A DNA stretch of 60,483 bases from Lachnospiraceae bacterium UBA3689 (GTDB lineage: Bacteria > Bacillota > Clostridia > Lachnospirales > Lachnospiraceae): assembly GCA_002371465.1 (NCBI GenBank), contig DFIU01000017.1, positions 1 to 60,483 of the forward strand, in the 5' to 3' direction. Position 1 is the stretch's first letter, and each line of letters begins with the position of its first letter. Shown here piece by piece: positions 41,473 to 49,157 of the stretch. The position numbers and the translations under genes are program-made. The notes beneath the pieces are model-generated. The model was given only the letters and a program-made list of their open reading frames with translations, was not told the origin of the DNA and searched no databases.

Positions 41473-41508
41473 GTTTTTGATAACATATATTTCCGGCTAT
41501 AAATTGAT

Positions 41509-41514
41509 TATAAT
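41509..41514 (+). promoter_or_regulatory. -10 element of the glycerate kinase promoter
   Basis: A consensus TATAAT without a matching -35 lies 60 bases before the glycerate kinase gene. This fits a promoter that needs the upstream CdaR-type activator. Confidence 0.55.
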
Positions 41515-41575
41515 CGGTAACAAATACAGGAAGAAGCCAGTGTCATAAGCATGTTAAAAAGTTAGGAGGCGTCAA

Positions 41576-42712
41576 ATGAAAGCAGTTATCGCGATTGATT
41601 CTCTCAAAGGTTCTCTGAGTTCCCTGGAAGCCGGAGATGCCATCCGTACCGGCATCCTTCAGGCGGACAGCAGTGCCCAGGTCCAGGTCCGGCCGCTGGC
41701 GGACGGCGGGGAAGGCACTGTCGAGGCCCTGACCTTAGGCATGGGGGGCACCATCCAGCAGGTGGATGTGACCGGACCTTTGGGAGAACGAGTAAATGCC
41801 GCGTATGGCATTTTGCAGGACGGGCAGACGGCGATCATCGAGATGTCGGCAGCGGCGGGAATTACACTGATTGAGGCAAAGGACCGCAACCCCATGGTTA
41901 CTACCACTTACGGGGTCGGGGAAATGATCCGGGACGCAATCGCCAAAGGCTGCCGTCATTTCATCGTGGGAATCGGAGGCTCCGCCACCAATGACGGCGG
42001 AATCGGAATGCTGCAGGCTCTGGGTTATGGACTTCTGGACCAGGAGGGCAGACAGGTTCCCTTCGGCGCCAGAGGACTTCAGATTCTGGAGACCATCACC
42101 GACGACCAGGTGATTCCGGAACTTGCCGAATGCAGCTTCCGCGTCGCCTGCGACGTCACCAATACCCTCTGCGGAGAGCAGGGCTGCAGTGCCATCTTCG
42201 GTCCGCAAAAGGGAGCTGATCCGACCATGATCATGCAGATGGATAAATGGCTGGCTTATTACGCGGCGCTCTCCCGTGAAAAATACGCAAAGGCGAACCC
42301 CAACCAGGCTGGAGCGGGTGCTGCAGGGGGGCTGGGCTTTGCCTTTTTGACCTATACGAACGCCCAGTTGGAATCCGGCATCAAAATTGTGTTGGAGGAG
42401 ACCAGATTAGAGGACTATGTCAAAGATGCCGATCTGGTCATCACCGGCGAGGGCAGGCTGGATGGTCAGACCGTTATGGGCAAGGCTCCGATCGGCGTTG
42501 CCAATATTGCCAAGAAATACAAAAAGCCGGTGCTTGCCTTTGCCGGTTCGGTGACGCCGGAGGCAAAGGAATGCAACGGCCATGGCATCGACGCGTTTTT
42601 CCCCATTCTAAGGGGCGTGTCCACGCTGTCAGAGGCAATGAATCCGATTAATGCGAGACAAAATATGATCGATACCGTCGAACAGGTTATTCGTTTATAC
42701 AACTTAAAATAA
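41576..42712 (+). CDS. Glycerate kinase
   Basis: A 378-residue kinase of the GlxK/GarK family that phosphorylates glycerate. Motifs are IAIDSLKGSLSSLEAGDAI at the start, VRPLADGGEGTVEAL, VGIGGSATNDGGIGMLQALG and DLVITGEGRLDGQTVMGKAP, all diagnostic. AGGAGG precedes the ATG. A GntP-type permease gene follows 37 bases on, and a divergent CdaR gene controls the unit. Together they take up and phosphorylate glycerate or a related acid into lower glycolysis. Confidence 0.96.
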   Translation: MKAVIAIDSLKGSLSSLEAGDAIRTGILQADSSAQVQVRPLADGGEGTVEALTLGMGGTIQQVDVTGPLGERVNAAYGILQDGQTAIIEMSAAAGITLIEAKDRNPMVTTTYGVGEMIRDAIAKGCRHFIVGIGGSATNDGGIGMLQALGYGLLDQEGRQVPFGARGLQILETITDDQVIPELAECSFRVACDVTNTLCGEQGCSAIFGPQKGADPTMIMQMDKWLAYYAALSREKYAKANPNQAGAGAAGGLGFAFLTYTNAQLESGIKIVLEETRLEDYVKDADLVITGEGRLDGQTVMGKAPIGVANIAKKYKKPVLAFAGSVTPEAKECNGHGIDAFFPILRGVSTLSEAMNPINARQNMIDTVEQVIRLYNLK

Positions 42713-42749
42713 AAATGCAAGCCTGATAAACTTGAGGAGGAAGCAAAAA

Positions 42750-44012
42750 ATGGATATTCAGTTTACAACACTGGGCGCAATCGTCGGTCTGGTCATCGCG
42801 ATTGTCCTCATCATCAAAAAGGTCCAGCCCGCCTACGGGCTGATTCTCGGCGCCTTAATCGGCGGTCTGATCGGCGGAGGCGGTCTGACCGGAACTGTTA
42901 CCGCTATGATCAACGGAGCCGGCACTATGATGTCCTCCGTCCTTAGAATTCTCACCAGCGGAATTTTGGCGGGAGCCCTGATCAAGACCGGCGCGGCGCA
43001 GAAGATCGCCGAGACCATCGTCGATAAGATCGGGCAGAAACGGGCGGTGGCTTCCATCGCGATCGCGACCATGATCATCTGCGCGGTAGGCGTCTTTATT
43101 GACATTTCCGTCATCACGGTGGCGCCGATCGCCCTTGCCATTGGAGAGAAGGCGGGACTGTCCAAAAGCGGGGTTCTGCTCGCCATGATCGGCGGAGGAA
43201 AAGCGGGGAATATCATTTCCCCCAACCCCAATACAATCGCTGTTTCCGAAGCCTTTAAGCTTGATCTGACCGCTGTCATGATCCGCAATATCATCCCGGC
43301 TGTCTTTGCCCTGGTCGTCACCATTCTGCTTGCCTCCCTGCTTGCCGGCAGGACGGGGGATCCGATTACCCGGAAGGACCTGGAAGCCGCTGATGACAAT
43401 CAGCTTCCCAATTTCCTGCAGGCAGCTGCCGGTCCTCTGACCGTAATCATTTTGCTGGCTCTTCGACCCCTCCTCAATATCGCCATTGATCCGCTGATCG
43501 CCCTTCCGCTTGGCGGTATCGTCTGTGTTCTGGTGACCGGTCATGTCAAGGAACTGATTGCCTGTACCGAGTTTGGTCTGTCCAAGGTCGCCGGAGTCGC
43601 GATCCTTCTGATCGGTACCGGCACCATCGCCGGAATCATCAAAGCCTCCGCCCTGCAGACCGATGTTACGACCCTGCTTGAGGCGATGAACATGCCCGCC
43701 TTCATCCTGGCTCCGCTTGCCGGTATCCTGATGGCTGCGGCAACCGCATCGACAACAGCGGGATCGACGGTAGCGGCTCAGACCTTCTCCGGCCCCCTGC
43801 TTTCCGCAGGTGTTCCGGCTCTGGCAGCCGCGGCGATGATCCATGCGGGCTCGACCGTCGTCGATTCCCTGCCGCACGGCTCCTTCTTCCATGCAACAGG
43901 CGGCTCGGTCTATATGGATATCCGCAGCCGGATGAAGCTGATTCCTTATGAGGCACTGGTAGGTCTTACCTCTACGGTCGTTTCTGTGATCGTCTACCTT
44001 GTGCTGGCTTGA
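42750..44012 (+). CDS. GntP family permease
   Basis: A 420-residue carrier with about twelve membrane helices of the gluconate:H+ symporter family. Motifs are QPAYGLILGALIGGLIGGGG, GGGKAGNIISPNPNTIAVSE and STTAGSTVAAQTF, with HAGSTVVDSLPHGSFFHATGG near the end. The start at 42750 follows GAGGAGG; the longer frame from 42732 is unlikely. It lies in an operon with glycerate kinase, so glycerate is the most likely substrate. Confidence 0.93.
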   Translation: MDIQFTTLGAIVGLVIAIVLIIKKVQPAYGLILGALIGGLIGGGGLTGTVTAMINGAGTMMSSVLRILTSGILAGALIKTGAAQKIAETIVDKIGQKRAVASIAIATMIICAVGVFIDISVITVAPIALAIGEKAGLSKSGVLLAMIGGGKAGNIISPNPNTIAVSEAFKLDLTAVMIRNIIPAVFALVVTILLASLLAGRTGDPITRKDLEAADDNQLPNFLQAAAGPLTVIILLALRPLLNIAIDPLIALPLGGIVCVLVTGHVKELIACTEFGLSKVAGVAILLIGTGTIAGIIKASALQTDVTTLLEAMNMPAFILAPLAGILMAAATASTTAGSTVAAQTFSGPLLSAGVPALAAAAMIHAGSTVVDSLPHGSFFHATGGSVYMDIRSRMKLIPYEALVGLTSTVVSVIVYLVLA

Positions 44013-44331
44013 AATAATACCACTATAGAAGATCTTTATAGTAAGAAGATAGAAGCCGGAAATAGGAGCTGCCTTATGACTTGGCTTCTGTTTCCGGGAC
44101 TTTCTGCCTCACTTGAACCACACTGTGGTATTGGCAAGGCACATGATCGGCCTCCCACTGGTGGCTGGCTGATCGATATCTGTGCGGCTGCCAGGATGGC
44201 GAATGGGATGATGAAAATCCGGTTGCGGGACCATTTGCAGGGTAAAATCACCCCCTTTGTTGACTTTATGAGTCGAACGTGTTAGGTTGAACATAAATTC
44301 AGAAAACTCTTATATGAAGGGGGTACTATTT
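44013..44331. other. Gap between the permease and aquaporin genes
   Basis: No gene is seen in these 319 bases. They hold a 21-bp palindrome, a further inverted pair AGAAGCC/GGCTTCT (about 44049-44097), and a weak promoter TTGACT (44260-44265) to TAGGTT (44283-44288) before the aquaporin gene. The open frame at 44076-44285 has no ribosome binding site and no family resemblance. Confidence 0.5.
44022..44042. repeat. Near-perfect 21-bp palindrome
   Basis: ACTATAGAAGATCTT followed by TATAGT reads the same on both strands except for one symmetrical pair. It starts 10 bases after the GntP stop. It may be a processed mRNA end, a weak terminator, or a protein site. No T-run follows. Confidence 0.55.
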
Positions 44332-45033
44332 ATGAAAAAGTACATAGCAGAATTTATCGGAACCTGCGTACTTGTCACCTTCGGCTGCGGCAGCGCGTTT
44401 GCAGCCAACACCGTCGCGACGGATAACGGGGCAGCGGCACCGCTGGCATTCACCCAGCTGCTGATCGCATTTGCCTTCGGGCTTTCCATCGTGGCGATGG
44501 CTTATTCCATTGGAAATGTATCCGGCTGCCATGTCAACCCGGCTGTTTCCTTCGCCATGCTGCTGACCGGCAAGCTGGGCGGCAAGGACTTTGTCGGTTA
44601 CGTGATTGCTCAGGTCCTGGGAGGTCTGGCAGGCGCAGGTCTTCTGGCCATTTTCTTCGGAACCAATAAGGGACTGGGAACCAACGGCTACGGCGAGGCG
44701 AGCGCCCTGGGCACAACCGCTCCGGTCGCATTCTTAGTTGAGACGGTTCTGACCTTTGTATTCGTCCTGCTGATTCTGGGTGTAACGTCCAAGGCGGAAT
44801 TCTCCAATGTGGCAGGTCTTATCATCGGTCTGACCCTTGCCTTTGTCCACATCCTGGGCATTCCCTTTACCGGAACTTCCGTCAACCCGGCAAGATCTTT
44901 AGGTCCGGCGATCCTGGACGGCGGACTTGCTCTGCAGCAGGTCTGGTTATTCATCCTGGCACCCTTGGTCGGCGCTGCGATTGCGGCAGGCGTTTATGCC
45001 GCTCTGATCGCTCCGGCTACGGAAAGCAAGTAA
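44332..45033 (+). CDS. Aquaporin (AqpZ-like MIP family channel)
   Basis: A 233-residue six-helix channel with both NPA motifs, CHVNPAVSF (69-71) and TSVNPARSLG (185-187). The selectivity region has Arg after the second NPA and His173 in FVHILGIPFTGTS, which favours water over glycerol. AAGGGGG lies before ATG 44332; the longer frame from 44287 is not supported. The gene has its own weak promoter and a strong terminator. Proximity to glycerate genes may be chance. Confidence 0.94.
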   Translation: MKKYIAEFIGTCVLVTFGCGSAFAANTVATDNGAAAPLAFTQLLIAFAFGLSIVAMAYSIGNVSGCHVNPAVSFAMLLTGKLGGKDFVGYVIAQVLGGLAGAGLLAIFFGTNKGLGTNGYGEASALGTTAPVAFLVETVLTFVFVLLILGVTSKAEFSNVAGLIIGLTLAFVHILGIPFTGTSVNPARSLGPAILDGGLALQQVWLFILAPLVGAAIAAGVYAALIAPATESK

Positions 45034-45064
45034 AGATTAAGCTTTTTCAGAAACCACAAGAGAG

Positions 45065-45107
45065 AGAACGGATGGCAGTCTCCAAAAAGCTGCCGTCCGT
45101 TCTTTTT
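45065..45107 (+). terminator. Terminator after the aquaporin gene
   Basis: AGAACGGATGGCAG (45065-45078) pairs with CTGCCGTCCGTTCT (45090-45103) with one T-G wobble, followed by TTTT. Confidence 0.9.
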
Positions 45108-45241
45108 GTCTTTAGTTCAACGTAGCTAACTTCTTTGGGCGAGAGGTATTTAGTTTTGGGGCAAACTCTGCTATAATGGATTGCCGTAAGATTGCAAACG
45201 ATTGATTTTGATACAGTTTAAAATGAAAAGAGGACCAAGGA

Positions 45242-46132
45242 ATGCAGTACATCAACCATAATCATAAAATCGGAAGAAATGATCCCTGCTGGTGTGGCAG
45301 CGGAAAAAAATACAAGAGCTGTCACATGGCATTCGACGACAAGATCCGCAAATTTGCCATGGAAGGACATGAAGTTCCGTCCAGGAGCATCATCAAGACG
45401 GCAAAGGATATTGAAGGCATCAAGGAGAGCGCCAAGATCAATATCGCCTGCCTGGATGAGGTCGGCAAGCAGATCCACGCCGGCATGACCACCCAGGAGA
45501 TCGACAATATTGTGGCGGATGTGACCCGGTCCATGGGCGGCATCCCCGCCTGCCTGAACTACGAGGGCTTTCCCAAGAGCGTCTGTACCTCCATCAACGA
45601 TGAGGTCTGCCATGGGATTCCGGATCAGAACCGGATCTTAAAGGACGGAGATATCATCAATGTGGACTGCTCCACTATTTTAAATGGATATTTTTCAGAT
45701 TCCTCCAGAATGTTCTGCATCGGCAACGTCGATCCGGCGTGGAAGAAGCTGGTCGATGTAACCAGGGAGTGCGTGCAGATCGGTATTGATAATGTCAAGC
45801 CCTGGACCTTCCTGGGAGATATGGGAGATAAGGTCCATCAGCACGCTCTTGAAAATGGTTATACCATTGTCCGTCAGATCGGCGGTCACGGCTGCGGGCT
45901 GGAATTCCACGAAGATCCCTACGTCAGCTATGTATCCAAGCCGGGGACGGAAATGCTGATGGTGCCGGGGATGTGCTTTACGATCGAGCCTATGGTCAAT
46001 ATGGGATCGGACGACATCTATGAGGACGCGGATAACGGCTGGACCATTTACACCGAAGACGGCAAGCCGTCCGCCCAGTGGGAAGTGCAGGTCGTTGTGA
46101 CCGAGACCGGGTGTGAGGTCATCACCTATTGA
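45242..46132 (+). CDS. map: Methionine aminopeptidase type I with SEC-C zinc motif
   Basis: A 296-residue enzyme that removes the initiator Met from nascent proteins. The N-terminal SEC-C motif (DPCWCGSGKKYKSCH; Cys16, Cys18, Cys27, His28) probably binds zinc and helps docking at the ribosome. All five metal ligands of the pita-bread fold are present: Asp142, Asp153, His216, Glu249 and Glu281, with His124 (VCHGIP) for substrate. The SEC-C form is common in Clostridia as a second copy beside the ribosomal-operon enzyme. A TATAAT lies at 45172-45177. AGAGGACCAAGGA precedes the start. Confidence 0.95.
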   Translation: MQYINHNHKIGRNDPCWCGSGKKYKSCHMAFDDKIRKFAMEGHEVPSRSIIKTAKDIEGIKESAKINIACLDEVGKQIHAGMTTQEIDNIVADVTRSMGGIPACLNYEGFPKSVCTSINDEVCHGIPDQNRILKDGDIINVDCSTILNGYFSDSSRMFCIGNVDPAWKKLVDVTRECVQIGIDNVKPWTFLGDMGDKVHQHALENGYTIVRQIGGHGCGLEFHEDPYVSYVSKPGTEMLMVPGMCFTIEPMVNMGSDDIYEDADNGWTIYTEDGKPSAQWEVQVVVTETGCEVITY

Positions 46133-46289
46133 TTAAGCTGCAAACTCGCTTAAATCTTACTTTAAAATTGTGGCAGTTAGGATTATTAGCAGCTTAAATC
46201 TCGCCTTTAGCCAGTTTTGATTATAATTTTGAGTAGTCCTGATCGTACGTTCAGTTAGATCCTGCTCGTGATTTTAAACAAAAACGGAT

Positions 46290-46318
46290 TGACACCGATC
46301 CGATACTTGTGTATATTG
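46290..46318 (+). promoter_or_regulatory. Promoter of the ROK regulator gene
   Basis: TTGACA (46290-46295) and TATATT (46313-46318) are separated by 17 bp. The leader contains a terminator-like hairpin before the start codon. Confidence 0.75.
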
Positions 46319-46341
46319 TTAATTAAATAAAGCCGTTTTAT

Positions 46342-46369
46342 AAAAGTGTTGCCTGACGGCAGCACTTTT
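46342..46369 (+). terminator. Hairpin in the ROK gene leader (possible attenuator)
   Basis: AAAAGTGTTGCC (46342-46353) pairs with GGCAGCACTTTT (46358-46369) over 12 bp with one wobble and a 4-nt loop, followed by TTG. It sits 17 bases after the likely transcription start and 45 bases before the start codon. Confidence 0.65.
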
Positions 46370-46414
46370 TGTGTTTATATAGCAAAAGTATCGAGGGAAG
46401 GATTTGATCAGGAT

Positions 46415-47557
46415 ATGGAAGAACTGAAACAGACCATTACGGAGCGGCGGCGTCAGACCCGGAATAAGATGTATCGGTTTATCTATGACGCGGAAAGTTC
46501 GGTGAGCAAGCAGCAGATTGCCAACACTCTGGGATATTCGCTGCCGACCGTGCATCAGAATATCGCGGAACTGCTGGATGCGGGGCTGATCCTGCCCGGC
46601 AAGGTGCTGAAGTCGACCGGGGGTCGGCCGGCAGTCGGTTACACCGTCAACAGCGAGCTGAAATACGCTATCGGCATCTCGGTTTCCCTCAACCATCTGC
46701 GCCTGCTGGCGTCGGATTTAAAGCAGCACGAAGTCGCCTATAAGCGGGTCGAGCGCCAGTACAGCGGCGGTCAGGAAGTCGGCAGGGAAGTCGCGGAGGA
46801 GCTGGATCTCTTTTTAAAGGAACATGACCTGGCTCCTGACAAGATTCTGGGCGTGGGACTGACCTTCCCGGGCGTCATTGACCGGACCAAGGATACCATC
46901 GTCCTGTCCCCGACTTTAAATTCCAAGGACATCAGCTTAAGCGCCATCCGGGAGGCGGTTCCCTACCGGCTCTTTATTGAAAATGACAGTACCTCGGGTG
47001 GGGCAGCGGAGTGGCTGAGCCTTCCGATGAAGGATCGAATTGACGATTTTGTCTACCTCTTTTTGGAAAACGGGATCGGCGGCGCTGTCTTTATCGACGG
47101 CAAGCCCTTTGAGGGCAGCAACAGCCGGAGCGGAGAATTCGGTCACATGACGACAGAGCCGGGCGGCAGGCTGTGCAACTGCGGAAAAAAAGGCTGTCTG
47201 GAGGCATATTGCAGCGCCCTGCGCTTCACGCGGGACCTGGGCAATATCAGCGCGGAGGACTTCTTTGCAGGAGTTGAGGCGGGAAATGAACAGTATCGAA
47301 AGATCTGGGAGGACGTCCTCGACCATCTGGCGATCGGCATCAACAACCTGCGAATGGCATTTGACTGCGACATCATTCTGGGAGGCTTCGTTTCCCAGTA
47401 CCTGGAGCCCTACATGGATGCTTTAAAGAGCCGGATCGCGTCCCGCAACACCTTCGGCGAGCGGACCGACTACATCAAGCTGGGCAAGTACCCGACCAAG
47501 GCGGGCATGATGGGCGTCGCCTGGCATTTTACGGATGAATTCATTTCCGGGATCTGA
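46415..47557 (+). CDS. ROK family sugar-responsive repressor (XylR/NagC-like)
   Basis: A 380-residue protein. The N-terminal helix-turn-helix is VSKQQIANTLGYSLPTVHQNIAELL. A ROK sugar-kinase-like domain follows (GVGLTFPGVIDR, FIENDSTSGGAAEWL, GEFGHMTTEPGGRLCNCGKKGCLEAY), the last including the zinc motif and the ROK signature. Such proteins release DNA or bind it when they meet a sugar. ATG 46415 is chosen because the helix-turn-helix fold starts soon after; the ribosome binding site (AGGA) is weak. It precedes a monosaccharide transport and catabolism operon and is probably its regulator. Confidence 0.92.
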   Translation: MEELKQTITERRRQTRNKMYRFIYDAESSVSKQQIANTLGYSLPTVHQNIAELLDAGLILPGKVLKSTGGRPAVGYTVNSELKYAIGISVSLNHLRLLASDLKQHEVAYKRVERQYSGGQEVGREVAEELDLFLKEHDLAPDKILGVGLTFPGVIDRTKDTIVLSPTLNSKDISLSAIREAVPYRLFIENDSTSGGAAEWLSLPMKDRIDDFVYLFLENGIGGAVFIDGKPFEGSNSRSGEFGHMTTEPGGRLCNCGKKGCLEAYCSALRFTRDLGNISAEDFFAGVEAGNEQYRKIWEDVLDHLAIGINNLRMAFDCDIILGGFVSQYLEPYMDALKSRIASRNTFGERTDYIKLGKYPTKAGMMGVAWHFTDEFISGI

Positions 47558-47680
47558 TCGAAGAGGGAAAATGAGCAAAGATGTCAAGAAAGTTTTATAA
47601 AGAGAGTTTTTAAAATCAGACAAAATACACAAGGAAACTTTGGAAATAATCACGAATTTACTAAAGACCACTAAAACAAA

Positions 47681-47709
47681 TTGACTTGCTCATCCCTATG
47701 CCTTATATT
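47681..47709 (+). promoter_or_regulatory. Promoter of the sugar transport operon
   Basis: TTGACT (47681-47686) and TATATT (47704-47709) are separated by 17 bp, the same layout as the ROK gene promoter. The leader of about 80 bases has no clear dyad, so the operator site is not identified. Confidence 0.72.
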
Positions 47710-47798
47710 GGTATCACTTAGGTAATTTGGTTTTATAAATGTTGTTTATGAAACCTGTTACAATAAAGCGTGATGGAATCACAAGAAGGAGGATTCAC

Positions 47799-49010
47799 AT
47801 GAAAGCAAAACAGTTACTCTCTATTGCCCTGGTAGGTGCCATGTCAGCATCCCTGGCAGCCTGCGGAAGCGCTTCCGGTTCTTCCACATCAACGGCAGCC
47901 TCCAAAGCGGAGGAAGCAACTTCTGCTCCGGCTGAAGCTGCAACATCGACAGCTGCCGCTGCGACAGGTGATCAGACCGTCGGTATCGCAATGCCGACCA
48001 AGTCTCTGGAAAGATGGAACCGCGACGGTTCTTATCTGGAAGAGCAGTTTAAGAAGGCTGGCTACAAGACAGAGGTAACCTACTCTGACAACAAGATTGA
48101 TCAGCAGGTAAAGGACCTGGAAGGTCTGGTTGCTGACAAGGTGGATCTGCTGGTTGTCGCCGCAATCGACGGCGAAGCGTTAAGCGAAGTTCTTCAGGGC
48201 GCTAAGGATGCCAACATCCCGGTTATTTCCTATGACCGTCTGATCAGAAATACCGACGCAATCAGCTACTATGTATCCTTCGATAACTACAAGGTTGGTC
48301 AGCTGCAGGGGCAGTACGTCATTGATACCCTCGACCTCGACAATGCAGGCGATAAGACCTACAACATCGAGTTTACGGCAGGTGATCCGGCTGACAACAA
48401 CGCTACCTTCTTCTTCAACGGCGCGTTTGATACCTTAAAGCCCTACATCGACAAGGGAACTCTGGTAATCCCGTCCGGTCAGAACCAGTTTGAGCAGGTT
48501 GCGACCAAGCAGTGGGATACCGCAACAGCAATGACCCGTTTCCAGAATATCCTGGGCTCCAACTACTCTGACGGGACTCAGCTTGATGTCGCTCTTTGCT
48601 CCAACGACTCGACGGCTCTTGGCGTTACCCAGGCGATCGAATCCGACTACGCGGGAACCAACGATGTTCTGGTAACCGGTCAGGACGGCGACGAGCAGAA
48701 CCTGGCAAACATCATTGACGGCAAGCAGACCATGACGGTCTACAAGGCTGTTGCAAACGAAGCGGTCGCAACTCTTGACCTTGGTATCGCCCTGCTGAAC
48801 GGCGAAACTCCGGATGACAAGCTGATCTCTGATTCCGGCTGGGACTTCGACTGCACATACGATACAGAATCCTATGACAATGGTATGGGCGTGATCCCGT
48901 CTTACCTGCTGACACCTACAGTTGTAACAAAAGACAATATCCAGAAGGAACTCGTTGATACCGGCTACTATACAATGGGCGATGACGGATATCCGCATCC
49001 GGTACAGTGA
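47799..49010 (+). CDS. Monosaccharide-binding lipoprotein (ChvE-like)
   Basis: A 403-residue substrate-binding protein. The signal peptide ends in the lipobox SLAAC, so it is lipid-anchored to the membrane. A Ser/Thr/Ala-rich linker follows. The periplasmic-binding fold begins with VGIAMPTKSLERWNRDG and has YSDNKIDQQVKDLEGLV, ISYDRLIRNTDAISYYVSFDN and VTGQDGDEQNLANI, typical of ChvE/XylF proteins that bind xylose, arabinose, galactose or glucose. AAGGAGG precedes ATG 47799. It is the first gene of the operon and a strong hairpin follows, which should raise its expression above that of later genes. Confidence 0.93.
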   Translation: MKAKQLLSIALVGAMSASLAACGSASGSSTSTAASKAEEATSAPAEAATSTAAAATGDQTVGIAMPTKSLERWNRDGSYLEEQFKKAGYKTEVTYSDNKIDQQVKDLEGLVADKVDLLVVAAIDGEALSEVLQGAKDANIPVISYDRLIRNTDAISYYVSFDNYKVGQLQGQYVIDTLDLDNAGDKTYNIEFTAGDPADNNATFFFNGAFDTLKPYIDKGTLVIPSGQNQFEQVATKQWDTATAMTRFQNILGSNYSDGTQLDVALCSNDSTALGVTQAIESDYAGTNDVLVTGQDGDEQNLANIIDGKQTMTVYKAVANEAVATLDLGIALLNGETPDDKLISDSGWDFDCTYDTESYDNGMGVIPSYLLTPTVVTKDNIQKELVDTGYYTMGDDGYPHPVQ

Positions 49011-49049
49011 TCCGCTGATCATTTACTGAATGAATGATAACTGATAAAG

Positions 49050-49080
49050 GGGCGGGGACGTCACTTGTCCCCGCCCTTTT
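49050..49080 (+). terminator. Intercistronic hairpin after the binding-protein gene
   Basis: GGGCGGGGAC (49050-49059) pairs perfectly over 10 bp with GTCCCCGCCC (49067-49076), followed by TTTT. It probably acts as a partial terminator that lowers ATPase and permease expression relative to the binding protein. Confidence 0.85.
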
Positions 49081-49157
49081 CCCTTCAGTACTTTTGTAAA
49101 GTACATTTGCAAAAGAATCTGGCAGCTGCCTGAGGTGATGAAGCAGGAGGTATTCAC

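Noticed and set aside
42855..43892. A 345-codon minus-strand frame opposite the GntP permease gene
   Set aside because: Its composition (Gly, Asp, Arg, Gln) is that of an antisense shadow of a hydrophobic protein.
44076..44285. A 69-codon frame before the aquaporin gene
   Set aside because: It has no ribosome binding site and no family resemblance, and the aquaporin promoter lies inside it.
45186..45200. A cre-like catabolite site (TTGCAAACGATTGA) before the aminopeptidase gene
   Set aside because: It misses a conserved position of the cre consensus and lies before a housekeeping gene.
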